Origin: CAYILC01 sp964364145 | GTDB lineage: Bacteria > Patescibacteriota > Microgenomatia > UBA1400 > UBA12028 | DNA length: 8,659 nucleotides | Assembly (NCBI GenBank): GCA_964364145.1 | Contig: CAYILC010000035.1 | Span: 1 to 8,659 of the forward strand | Direction: 5' to 3' | Shown here: positions 1-6,964 of the stretch, piece after piece | How the letters are laid out: each line of letters opens with the position of its first letter | Numbering within the stretch: position 1 is the stretch's first letter | Program-made: the position numbers and the translations under genes | Notes under the pieces: model-generated | What the model was told of the DNA's origin: nothing | What the model saw: the letters and a program-made list of their open reading frames with translations, nothing else | The model's database searches: none

Positions 1-107
1 ACACCCAAACATTATACGACTAAACCACTGGAATTTGTTTTGCGCGCACTATAGAATATACGGATTGACCGGATAGTCTATGGAGCCGCAGGGAAGTGTG
101 GGTAGGA

Positions 108-365
108 TTATTTTGGAGACGACCCATTGTCTTTGGCTTGACGCACGTATGCATCAATATCTTTCTTCATTCGTAATGCTTTCGTTTTTCCCAAACGATA
201 ATCCTCGACTGCTTCCTGCGCCATCTGATCATAATGGTTCGTGCGGAGAATCAAGCGTAACGCGCTCCTCACTATATCACTAAAAGAAGCATAGTGCCCC
301 TGGTCAATCAATGCATCCGCCTGGGCTTTAAGTTGGGTTGGGAGAGAAATGTTAATCGTGTTCAT
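108..365 (-). CDS. ParD-like ribbon-helix-helix antitoxin (type II TA family)
   Basis: An 85-residue protein read from ATG at 365. Residues 3-41 fit a ribbon-helix-helix DNA-binding domain: a short beta strand (TINISLP), then helix one (about 10-22) and helix two opening with YASFSDIVRSALR. The C-terminal part has the GKTKAL pattern with charged helices, which in this family wraps the cognate toxin. In ParD/CopG/RelB-type antitoxins the dimer binds a palindrome in its own promoter and neutralises a ParE/RelE toxin. A TTG at 383 would add six residues, but it lies inside the predicted operator and adds nothing conserved, so the ATG is preferred. There is no Shine-Dalgarno sequence, and the predicted transcription start falls almost at the ATG. 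The gene follows the glycosyltransferase operon by 48 bases and has its own promoter. No toxin gene opens within the remaining 107 bases. The family call is firm; a working toxin pair is not shown. Confidence 0.88.
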   Translation of the reverse strand: MNTINISLPTQLKAQADALIDQGHYASFSDIVRSALRLILRTNHYDQMAQEAVEDYRLGKTKALRMKKDIDAYVRQAKDNGSSPK

Positions 366-394
366 ATGTATGAATATGAGCAATAATCATACAT
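366..394. promoter_or_regulatory. Palindromic operator of the antitoxin gene
   Basis: Perfect 8-bp inverted arms ATGTATGA (366-373) and TCATACAT (387-394). After one mismatch on each side, a further three pairs (TAT at 375-377 against ATA at 383-385) leave only five bases at the centre. It abuts the antitoxin ATG and covers the spacer and -10 of the predicted promoter. Ribbon-helix-helix antitoxins typically autorepress through such palindromes. The dyad is seen directly; its use as operator is inferred. Confidence 0.68.
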
Positions 395-402
395 TCTGTC
401 AA
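373..402 (-). promoter_or_regulatory. Sigma70-type promoter of the antitoxin gene
   Basis: On the minus strand a perfect -35 hexamer TTGACA (402-397) is followed after 18 bases by CATATT (378-373), which matches TATAAT at four of six positions. Transcription would start near 366, giving an mRNA with almost no leader before the ATG at 365. The operator dyad occupies the spacer and -10, so a bound repressor would block polymerase. The -35 is strong; the -10 is moderate and could be shifted by a base. Confidence 0.55.
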
Positions 403-413
403 TTGCACAAAGT

Positions 414-1124
414 TTACTCAATCCCCACCGCATACTTCATAATCAGCCACAGATGGCGAAATCCATCGCGAAACGTATTGAGTTTAGAGTAGGACTTGTT
501 GTGACGTGGGCCATAACTAATCGGAACCTCAGTCATCTTCAGACGCTCTTGCGAACCCCGAATCAACATCTCAGAAGCAAACTCCATGCCGGATGACTTG
601 AGTTTCATCTGTTCATATGCCGATTTGCTGAATATCCGCATACCGCAATGTCCGTCCCAGATATGCGTCCAAAAAAAGAGATTGAGAACTGCACTTAGAA
701 CCGGCACGCCAATATACCGATGCACAAACGGCATTGCTAAAGGATCGATATTCCCGCGCAAACGGTTTCCGCTTACCAGGTCATATCCTTGTTCGAACTT
801 TTTATACAGTAACGGTATTTCACGAAAATCATATGTATCATCCGCGTCACCCATCACAAAAATGTCGCCTTTTGCCGCTGCAAATCCCGCCATCAGCGCA
901 GTCCCATATCCTCGTTGTTTCACCTCAACAACCCGAGCGCCATGCTTTTTTGCAATCTCAACAGAGTGATCGTGCGATCCATTATCAGCAACAATCACTT
1001 CACCAAAAAGATTAGTTTTCTCAATACCTTCAAATGCTTTTTGAATGGATGCGCCAAGCGTTTCTTCTTCGTTCAAACACGGAAGAATAACCGAAAGACT
1101 AGACGTTTTTGCTGTTTTGCCCAT
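414..1124 (-). CDS. DPM1-like family 2 glycosyltransferase (polyprenyl-phosphate sugar synthase)
   Basis: A 236-residue GT-A fold enzyme. Visible in order: the N-terminal strand SVILPCLNEEE (11-21), VIVADNGSHD (43-52, nucleotide binding), the metal-binding DADD (93-96), LVSGNRLRG (116-124), and DGHCGMR (157-163), the acceptor-side Asp/Arg pattern of dolichol-phosphate mannose/glucose synthases. By family knowledge it moves a hexose from GDP- or UDP-sugar to polyprenyl phosphate on the cytoplasmic face, making donor for outside-acting GT-C enzymes. It ends soon after the GT domain with only weak hydrophobic stretches and lacks the C-terminal GtrA-like or twin-TM tail of some relatives, so it is probably a peripheral membrane protein. 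The frame stays open to 1235, but ATG 1124 gives the normal N-terminus, whereas the longer start would overlap the previous gene by 137 bases. The remaining 26-base overlap and lack of a Shine-Dalgarno suggest translation coupled to that gene. The sugar is not determinable. Confidence 0.88.
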   Translation of the reverse strand: MGKTAKTSSLSVILPCLNEEETLGASIQKAFEGIEKTNLFGEVIVADNGSHDHSVEIAKKHGARVVEVKQRGYGTALMAGFAAAKGDIFVMGDADDTYDFREIPLLYKKFEQGYDLVSGNRLRGNIDPLAMPFVHRYIGVPVLSAVLNLFFWTHIWDGHCGMRIFSKSAYEQMKLKSSGMEFASEMLIRGSQERLKMTEVPISYGPRHNKSYSKLNTFRDGFRHLWLIMKYAVGIE

Positions 1125-2406
1125 GCAGATATGATGCCATGACAACGACAGTAGGCGCAAGGTGCAACGTAAGGCGTGAGATTGCTGTAGCAATAAAGCT
1201 TGCTTGTTCTTCTGGTGTAATGGTAAAAATAACAAGATAGGCGACGAGTTGCGCAGCTAAGGCCGCATAAATTATAAGCAGTTCTCTATTTTTGAGAATC
1301 TTTTGCACCGCAACCGCAGATTCCGCGAGAAAGAAAAAGAACATGAGATTCCATTTGGAAAGATTGCGAAATTCTTCACGAAACGCATGAACACTGTATG
1401 TTGCATACTCTATCCAAGGTCTTGCATACAGTTCACCAAATTTGAAGTACTGACTTGAGTCTACCTGCATGTACTTCACAAAAAGACGCCAAGGCGCAAG
1501 AAACGCCACCACAAAAAAGAGAATATGTTTGCGAAGTGATGGGTATAATATAAACATCATTCCGCAAGTTGCCAGTGTAAAAATCAATCCTTCACTTTTT
1601 GCCCACGGGAGAAACAGCAACATAACTAAAGCAATGCGTGGCCGTTTAGATAACAGCATAATCGACCCTGCCATCATGTAGATCCCCACGAAAATATCTG
1701 CTGTCCCAACGTACTCACCTGCAACGTGCTCACGGAAGATAAACCCCGTTCCCAAAAGAAGAAGCCAAAATATCGATAACCATTCGTTCGTGTTTTTTCG
1801 CAAAAACGAACCAAACAATCCAAAAAAGGCAAGCGTGTATCCAAACAGCACAACCTTTGCCGCAATATCACTCGGCAGTCCTGTTACCAACATTGCGTCC
1901 GCGCCGGAAATAGGAAGCATAAGCGGATATTCTGGATGATTGAACGGAATGAGCGCGTGTTTGGTTACCTTATTTTCCGCAAACAATCCAACCATTTTTG
2001 GTGTCCAAAATGCGATGGAATCCCACGTATACGTCACCCGCGACAACGAGCGAAAGAAAAATAATCCACAAAGTAAGACCACAATAGACCAAAAAGAAAT
2101 AGATGAAAGTGTAAGCCGCTCCTTGCTTTCTTTACCCCACACAAGCATTTTCCTCTGTCGAAATAGTCCAAGTAGTGCTACACAACCCGCTAGCAAAAGC
2201 GAAATAGATAATGGAATGCCAGGAAGTGAAAGGATTGTTTGAGCTAGCGTAGTCAATCCAGCGCCAACAAGAAACCAAACAGAAAGACGCCAAATAATGG
2301 TCGTGCTTTGGACAGATTTGATTTGAGAAAAATACGAATATGTAAAAGCACCAACGCCGATGAATATAACGATCACAACAAGTCCGGCAAAAAGATCATT
2401 AATCAT
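1099..2406 (-). CDS. Polytopic GT-C-like glycosyltransferase (PMT/ArnT-related), distinct subtype
   Basis: A 435-residue, very hydrophobic protein with about 11-12 probable membrane segments. WDS (128-130) with the following FWTPK, and HPEYP (157-161), resemble the catalytic Asp loop and the downstream Tyr-Pro motif of GT39/ArnT-like enzymes, which transfer sugar from a lipid-phosphate donor outside the membrane. Unlike the three tandem paralogues upstream, the putative catalytic loop comes after about four membrane segments rather than one. There is also no C-terminal soluble domain: the protein ends just after a last membrane helix (LHLAPTVVVMASYL). Start ATG 2406 has a good Shine-Dalgarno (AAGGAA) and overlaps the upstream stop by 8 bases. 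It ends with TAG; every other gene here ends with TAA. The GT-C assignment is from motif pattern and topology. The substrate is unknown, and an O-antigen-polymerase-like or non-catalytic membrane protein is the alternative. Confidence 0.72.
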   Translation of the reverse strand: MINDLFAGLVVIVIFIGVGAFTYSYFSQIKSVQSTTIIWRLSVWFLVGAGLTTLAQTILSLPGIPLSISLLLAGCVALLGLFRQRKMLVWGKESKERLTLSSISFWSIVVLLCGLFFFRSLSRVTYTWDSIAFWTPKMVGLFAENKVTKHALIPFNHPEYPLMLPISGADAMLVTGLPSDIAAKVVLFGYTLAFFGLFGSFLRKNTNEWLSIFWLLLLGTGFIFREHVAGEYVGTADIFVGIYMMAGSIMLLSKRPRIALVMLLFLPWAKSEGLIFTLATCGMMFILYPSLRKHILFFVVAFLAPWRLFVKYMQVDSSQYFKFGELYARPWIEYATYSVHAFREEFRNLSKWNLMFFFFLAESAVAVQKILKNRELLIIYAALAAQLVAYLVIFTITPEEQASFIATAISRLTLHLAPTVVVMASYLHGQNSKNV

Positions 2407-2914
2407 TCGGTAATTCCTTCGTCTTTACAAGAGATTTTGTTGCATACGTCGCCAAAACCTTTGTTCCAACTATATGTTTCAAATCACCCTCACCAACAAT
2501 AGCCAACACCGAATCATTCGGTATCGTGCTTACTTGTGAAACATCCGCCGGAAAAAGATACATTCGGGCATAATAGAACTCGCGCGTAGAAACGTTCAGC
2601 ATGTTCACAATCTCTCCACCATGAACATAGGGGCGAAATGTGCGGTAATACATCCTGTAATACTCACCAGCTTGATATGAAATTTTCTGCTCAAACGTGT
2701 CATAAAAACTCTTTTGAGAGAGTGGGAATTGAAGAACTTCATCGCGAAACGATTGTAACGATAAAAATAACGCATATATTACAAAACTAGCAAAAAATAT
2801 CTTATATACCGATCTCTTCCATGACTTTGGCAACAGTATCATTGCCAATACAAAACCAAAAAGGGAAAAGTAGAACCATCCAAGGAGAGGGACTAACGCA
2901 GCAAGTTTATGCAC
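2399..2914 (-). CDS. Unrecognised protein: two membrane segments plus an extracytoplasmic domain
   Basis: A 171-residue protein I do not recognise. Two hydrophobic segments (about 6-28 and 37-53) are followed by a soluble, Tyr-rich region of about 115 residues. Visible elements there are YQAGEYYRMYYRTF (80-93), REFYYARMYLFP (111-122) and DSVLAIVGEGD (134-144). With two membrane helices the C-terminal domain and N-terminus lie on the same side. The second helix is preceded by basic residues (KSWKRSVYK), so the N-terminus and soluble domain are more likely outside, but this is uncertain. The start is GTG at 2914: no ATG is in frame nearby, and a good Shine-Dalgarno sits at the right distance. 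It overlaps the preceding GT2 by 8 bases and the following GT-C-like gene by 8, so the three are made together. A role as partner subunit of the following glycosyltransferase is inference from position. Confidence 0.75.
   Translation of the reverse strand: MHKLAALVPLLGWFYFSLFGFVLAMILLPKSWKRSVYKIFFASFVIYALFLSLQSFRDEVLQFPLSQKSFYDTFEQKISYQAGEYYRMYYRTFRPYVHGGEIVNMLNVSTREFYYARMYLFPADVSQVSTIPNDSVLAIVGEGDLKHIVGTKVLATYATKSLVKTKELPND
2414..2419 (-). promoter_or_regulatory. Ribosome binding site for the gene starting at 2406
   Basis: AAGGAA on the minus strand, seven bases before ATG 2406 and inside the end of the upstream gene. It supports this start and coupled translation. Confidence 0.6.
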
Positions 2915-3764
2915 GATCCATCTCCCAGTACTTCATATATGCCAATGGATAATGGAGTCCCGAGAACAGCGCCCAAACAAATCCTGGAAAACCATCCAGA
3001 ACCCCTTTGTGTCGAATGTATAACGAGAGGAAAACGGCAATTGGTTTGAGCGCCATATAATGCAATATTGAAATCCACGTTTTTGCAACACGATCTTCTT
3101 TCATCGCTTGTGCTGTGAGTGAGGTATACCGATTTGCGCGAAGAAGATATCGAGAAAACGTGGGATCGGCATAATGGAGAAGGTCCTGCTCGAGCCAAGA
3201 AACGCGACCGTCAATCTTCACCATTTCATGCACACTTTTACACGGATAAAATGCTTTATTTTTTCGGACTAACCGAATTAAACCATCTGGATAAACGCCA
3301 CCATGTCGCAACCAACCTCCAAGAAAAAAGTTCAGTCTTGGCAGAAAATATGCAACAATTTCACCTTGTCCTGTTCCGATATTCTTATCGCGACGCCCAA
3401 TGTTTTGCTGATGTCTCTCAAAAAGTTTTTTCTTATTTTCGCTCTTCACACCAGGATGAGTGCCATGTATCACCTGTTGAATCTCGTTTCTCAACGCGTC
3501 GCTTACAACTTCGTCTGCATCGAGCTGAAGAATCCAATCGCCTTTTGCGGCATCAAGCGCTTTCTGCTTGTTTATATGAAACATCGGGAGATTGTCTGTG
3601 TGAATAATACGTGCGTGATACTTCTTGCCAATCTCAATCGTTTTATCGGTGCTCCCACCATCCACAATCACGATCTCATCGGCAAGATCTTTTACACTCT
3701 CCAAGCATCGACCAAGCGCTTCTTCTTCGTTATAGACCGCCAACACCACTGATAACATAACCAT
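2907..3764 (-). CDS. WaaE/KdtX-like family 2 glycosyltransferase
   Basis: A 285-residue GT2 enzyme. The GT-A core shows SVVLAVYNEEEALGRCLESV (5-24), DEIVIVDGGSTD (29-40), the N-K-Q-K segment (65-68) and WILQLDADE (77-85, metal and nucleotide-sugar binding). Then come GGVYPDGLIRLVRK and VHEMVKIDGRVSWLEQDLLHY, both characteristic of the group that includes the LPS-core glucosyltransferase WaaE/KdtX. The C-terminal 55 or so residues carry amphipathic or hydrophobic stretches ending DGFPGFVWALF...YMKYWE, the usual membrane-association tail. It probably transfers a sugar from a nucleotide donor to a lipid-linked or surface glycan on the cytoplasmic side. A basic, hydrophilic stretch follows DADE at about 101-130. 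The start is ATG 3764 or, two codons on, ATG 3758; both have only a weak GAGA upstream. It lies 43 bases after the GT-C array and overlaps the next gene by 8. The exact sugar and linkage are unknown. Confidence 0.86.
   Translation of the reverse strand: MVMLSVVLAVYNEEEALGRCLESVKDLADEIVIVDGGSTDKTIEIGKKYHARIIHTDNLPMFHINKQKALDAAKGDWILQLDADEVVSDALRNEIQQVIHGTHPGVKSENKKKLFERHQQNIGRRDKNIGTGQGEIVAYFLPRLNFFLGGWLRHGGVYPDGLIRLVRKNKAFYPCKSVHEMVKIDGRVSWLEQDLLHYADPTFSRYLLRANRYTSLTAQAMKEDRVAKTWISILHYMALKPIAVFLSLYIRHKGVLDGFPGFVWALFSGLHYPLAYMKYWEMDRA
2922..2926 (-). promoter_or_regulatory. Ribosome binding site that decides the GTG start at 2914
   Basis: GGGAG on the minus strand, seven bases before the GTG at 2914 and inside the last codons of the GT2 gene. 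Its position is the main reason to accept this GTG as the start. Confidence 0.6.
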
Positions 3765-3807
3765 ATTCTCGCATATTTTTTGTGACCGCGCTATTTTTGT
3801 ATCGCAA

Positions 3808-5358
3808 TTATTTAACAGTTATAGTCCCATCAGTCTGTTGCGAAATACCTATACTTCCAGCAGGAGCACTAATACCGTTTGAAACAAAAGTATAGTGTCC
3901 GAACTGTTTGACTTGTGACAACCCAAGCGCATCGTTTGGATAGTATTGAACCGTTGATTGAAACTCTATTGGATTAACTTTTTCATAAAAAAGTGGATAG
4001 ATATACGTGTAATGTTGATCACCGATGATTATGATTGTTTCGTTGGATGTACGCAGTTGGTTTGCTTTGACTATTGCTTTATCTATACCCGCTAACCACT
4101 CAACTTGAGGATGTTGGGCAAAAGAACCGAGATAGATCTGCATGTAGAAAAGAAGTTCAAAAGTTGCCGCAATCACAACTCCCATTGCAATCCATTTTGA
4201 GTACCGAGAGATCCAAAATAAACCAACCGCGGCAAAAAACGTCAGCATAAAAAAGAACAGTAACATGCGTGTTGCCTGCGGAGCATCACTCGTAATTGCA
4301 GAGGCTAGCGGGCTGGCAAAGAATATGCCATAGATAAGAAGATTGTCCTCGCGTCGAAAAACCTTCCACCCCACAACTAAACCAAGAATCGCCAAGGCAT
4401 AGAGTGTCCAACTTAAGTGAGCTGCTCCCGGTACTTGATGCCAAGGATTTTGTCCGCCGCGGATGACGAGGAATTGAGGATGAAATGAACTGATATATTG
4501 TCGACCAATGACAAGTGAATAATATATTGGCCTCGAGTAATACACGCGCTGGAGAATATTTGATCCAGCGTGAAATCTTCCGTTCATAAGCGATGTTTTC
4601 ACTCCCTCATCCGAAAATACTGTAATGGCGCGTTTGCTTTGCGTGGCAGGAAACACAAGTAAAAATGCAACGAAGATACCTAGCGCAAGAAGAATTACGC
4701 TCTTTATTGGTTTCTTTTTCCACAGAAGCATCATTAGAACAATGACCGGCAGAATGACGAGTGGAGCGTTATAGGTAATCAATGAAAGAAAAATCAGCAG
4801 AGCACCCCAGAAACTTTTCTTTGTACATTGTGGTGCTTCACGAATAATATAGGTTAATCCCAAAACAAAAAGCATCAGCGCCAGATTCGCCTCAAACGCC
4901 ACTTTACTGTAATGAAGTGCCCACGGCGCAATTGCTTGTATTCCCGCCGCAAATACACCAATGTGTTTTTTAGATAGATGTATAGGAATAAACGATAAAG
5001 TAAACATATACGCAAGAGGAATCAACGCTATACCGGCAAGCAATGAAGGCAAACGAACAGAAAAGGCGTTGAGTCCAAATACCGCAATACTAGGAATTGC
5101 GGTGTATATATATCCCGCTAATTTATAGTCGCCAAACGAGCGAAATACGATTGGCCACTGTTTACCCCACTCATCTTTCCCTGTTTTGAGTAATGAGAAC
5201 GCATTGTATCCAAGTGCGGCTTCATCGCGATTCAGCCCTCCTGGAACAGTGGGAAACTTCACCAATCGCAAAAGGCTACCTAACAGGATGCACAATACCA
5301 ATAATACAAGTGTTTTTGAAAATCTCGGTTGATTATGTTCTTTAACGGGTCTCGACAT
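3808..5358 (-). CDS. GT-C glycosyltransferase (PMT/ArnT-like), tandem paralogue, divergent copy
   Basis: A 516-residue polytopic protein. Its first membrane segment (about 16-34) is followed by an outside loop with LNRDEAALGYNAFSLLKTGKD (42-62; Asp45-Glu46 putative catalytic pair) and FGDYK (75-79), then RLPS (102-105). About ten further membrane segments follow, then an extracytoplasmic C-terminal domain (about 415-516) with YTYIYPLFYEK and FGHYTF (486-491). Loop motifs kept in the two upstream paralogues are altered here: SR.GFE reads SKVAFE (151-156), the Arg of YxYxxxR is Leu200, and GDxNLRH reads GGQNPWH (301-307). By family it would transfer sugar from polyprenyl phosphate outside the cell, but these changes may mean a different substrate or reduced activity. 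ATG 5358 is chosen because GGAGG lies nine bases upstream and the overlap with the previous gene is then only 17 bases. The open frame to 5433 would add 25 basic, unconserved residues. Confidence 0.85.
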   Translation of the reverse strand: MSRPVKEHNQPRFSKTLVLLVLCILLGSLLRLVKFPTVPGGLNRDEAALGYNAFSLLKTGKDEWGKQWPIVFRSFGDYKLAGYIYTAIPSIAVFGLNAFSVRLPSLLAGIALIPLAYMFTLSFIPIHLSKKHIGVFAAGIQAIAPWALHYSKVAFEANLALMLFVLGLTYIIREAPQCTKKSFWGALLIFLSLITYNAPLVILPVIVLMMLLWKKKPIKSVILLALGIFVAFLLVFPATQSKRAITVFSDEGVKTSLMNGRFHAGSNILQRVYYSRPIYYSLVIGRQYISSFHPQFLVIRGGQNPWHQVPGAAHLSWTLYALAILGLVVGWKVFRREDNLLIYGIFFASPLASAITSDAPQATRMLLFFFMLTFFAAVGLFWISRYSKWIAMGVVIAATFELLFYMQIYLGSFAQHPQVEWLAGIDKAIVKANQLRTSNETIIIIGDQHYTYIYPLFYEKVNPIEFQSTVQYYPNDALGLSQVKQFGHYTFVSNGISAPAGSIGISQQTDGTITVK

Positions 5359-6964
5359 AACTGAATGCCTCCGATGGTGAAGTGGTAATGACATGATTAT
5401 CCGGAAGCGTTTCCAACTCTGAACTTTGACCAATCACAAGACTTCGTTGCCAGTCCCAACTTACTTTGCTTAACGGTTGAAACACAACGTTTGCAAATAC
5501 CGGCTTTATGTAGGAAATTGAAGGAGCGTGCTGAACTTCTCGGATATCAAACCCACCGTACCAAACAACCCAAAGAAAAAGATGATCATCTGCCGTTATT
5601 TGGATTTTTTCGTATGTATTTTTGCGCTCTTGGATAAAAAGGCCGAGTTCTTTGCGCATCTCTGCCCATGCTGATGCCGAACGCTGTGGATGATGATATG
5701 TATAATTATGCCAAAAAGAAAAGAAATTGAAACCAAGAAAAACCATAAGACTTGCAAGCAAGAATTTTTTTACCATCGACCCGCGACAAAGTGTAACAGT
5801 TATTTCTGTACCTCCTACTCCAAGTACCAAAGCTAACACTCCTAATGCGTTTAATGAACGAAGCGCGTGTGGCGTGTCGTATGGAACGGAAGCTGGCAAT
5901 AATGCCGCTACATACCACAAAAGCAATATGCAGGACAATTTTTTATGTTTACGAGCCAGAGTAAAAAGACCAATCACAAAAGGCGGAAGCATGCCAAAAA
6001 GAAGAATGCCTGTTTCACCAGTGCTATGTCGAAGGTTGGTATCACCGCTCACAAAAAGATATGAAAAATTGAGGTGGTCTGCGAAATGCCGAAGGAGCTC
6101 TTTCGCCATAAACACGTCCCTGTGATATATCAGTCGCGACATCACAGTATTCCCACCTAACTCTCGCAAACGATTTGTTGCTGTCACGAAATCCGTATTA
6201 TTGAGTATGTTTTTTGTGGAAAATCGTAGAGACTGCATCGCGGCATAGTAAGGGGACTTTCCCATCGGCAACACCAATAATCCAAAGAGAGCTAAACAAC
6301 CGATGCAGTACAATACCTGTTTCTTCCAGTGTTTTTTCTCAATCTGGAACAGGAAAATTCCAACAAGAACAACCGGAAATACAAACCGCACACTAAAATA
6401 GGTGTAAACTGCTAACGCGCCAAGAACACTTGATAGAACCAACAACCACGGACGTTTTTGGGCTCGCAACATCATCCAGGCTGACGCTAATAACAATGCC
6501 TGTCCGACGTGTGCCTCAAAACCTGTCCGGGAAAAGAGAATACTCCATGGCATGATCGCAATCATTGCCGCCGATAGTAATGCAATGAATTTGACATGCT
6601 TCTCTTTTGCAAAAAGATCAATCGCTAGTGCGTAGACCAACATGACCGTACCGATACCAGCAATCGCTGAAGGTAGACGAACAGCAAAATCTGTAGCGCC
6701 AAACAAGCGAACACTTATCGCGGCCAACCAAATATACACCGGCAGTTTGTAGTCCCCATATGATGGAAAAACAGTAGTAAACCAATGACCGCCGTGCATA
6801 TCGTGACCAGTTTTGGCGAGAGACAGGGCGTCCACACCAATCGCTACCTCATCAATGTACAAACCGTTCGGAATACTCCCCAATGCATAGAGACGCAGGA
6901 AGGCGGCTAAGCCCACGATAAAAATCAATGCAAAAATCGACCAGTGTCTTTTTAGGTGTTCCAT
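5342..6964 (-). CDS. GT-C glycosyltransferase (PMT/ArnT-like), tandem paralogue
   Basis: A 540-residue polytopic membrane enzyme. After membrane segment one (about 10-28) the loop carries LYIDEVAIGVDALSLAKTGHD (Asp38-Glu39 the putative catalytic pair) and SYGDYK (68-73), then VRLPS (95-99). The next motifs are SRTGFE (145-150), YTYFSVR (187-193) and the outside-loop GDTNLRH (307-313). The last quarter, from about 425, is a soluble extracytoplasmic domain. All of these positions match the paralogue encoded just upstream. GT-C enzymes of this type use polyprenyl-phosphate sugars to modify proteins, lipids or glycans outside the cell; donor and acceptor cannot be told here. ATG 6964 shares one base with the upstream TAA (TAATG) and has GGGAG eight bases before it. 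The alternative in-frame start at 6988 would add eight residues of unconserved sequence. Translation is almost certainly coupled to the upstream paralogue. Confidence 0.87.
   Translation of the reverse strand: MEHLKRHWSIFALIFIVGLAAFLRLYALGSIPNGLYIDEVAIGVDALSLAKTGHDMHGGHWFTTVFPSYGDYKLPVYIWLAAISVRLFGATDFAVRLPSAIAGIGTVMLVYALAIDLFAKEKHVKFIALLSAAMIAIMPWSILFSRTGFEAHVGQALLLASAWMMLRAQKRPWLLVLSSVLGALAVYTYFSVRFVFPVVLVGIFLFQIEKKHWKKQVLYCIGCLALFGLLVLPMGKSPYYAAMQSLRFSTKNILNNTDFVTATNRLRELGGNTVMSRLIYHRDVFMAKELLRHFADHLNFSYLFVSGDTNLRHSTGETGILLFGMLPPFVIGLFTLARKHKKLSCILLLWYVAALLPASVPYDTPHALRSLNALGVLALVLGVGGTEITVTLCRGSMVKKFLLASLMVFLGFNFFSFWHNYTYHHPQRSASAWAEMRKELGLFIQERKNTYEKIQITADDHLFLWVVWYGGFDIREVQHAPSISYIKPVFANVVFQPLSKVSWDWQRSLVIGQSSELETLPDNHVITTSPSEAFSYVETR
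5368..5372 (-). promoter_or_regulatory. Ribosome binding site that decides the start at 5358
   Basis: Full GGAGG on the minus strand, nine bases before ATG 5358. It selects this start over in-frame ATG codons at 5394 and 5433, and it lies inside the end of the upstream paralogue, suggesting reinitiation. Confidence 0.7.

Noticed and set aside
11..16. Perfect TATAAT on the minus strand near the left edge, considered as a promoter for the next gene
   Set aside because: The hexamer 17 bases upstream reads AACAAA, no good -35 is present, and the gene it would serve is outside the window.
80..283. Plus-strand 67-codon frame opposite the antitoxin gene, considered as a small toxin
   Set aside because: The translated sequence is not toxin-like, and the opposite frame is a clear ribbon-helix-helix protein.
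586..1142. Plus-strand open frames opposite the DPM1-like gene
   Set aside because: Three mutually overlapping frames with no domain features; the minus-strand frame carries all the family motifs.
1125..1235. N-terminal extension of the DPM1-like gene to 1235
   Set aside because: The extra 37 residues precede the normal GT2 start, are not conserved in style, and would overlap the upstream gene by 137 bases.
3119..3752. Overlapping plus-strand open frames of 162 and 149 codons (3119-3607, 3303-3752)
   Set aside because: They lie opposite the well-supported GT2 gene, have no recognisable motifs and show the composition expected of antisense shadow frames.
3788..3805. Weak inverted repeat in the 43-base gap, considered as a terminator or internal promoter
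   Set aside because: The arms are six bases with one mismatch and no T-run follows on the minus strand. No convincing -35/-10 pair with normal spacing was found, so the gap is probably just operon spacing.
5359..5433. N-terminal extension of the third complete GT-C copy to 5433
   Set aside because: It adds 25 basic residues before a normal start that has GGAGG at good spacing; the overlap with the upstream gene would grow to 92 bases.
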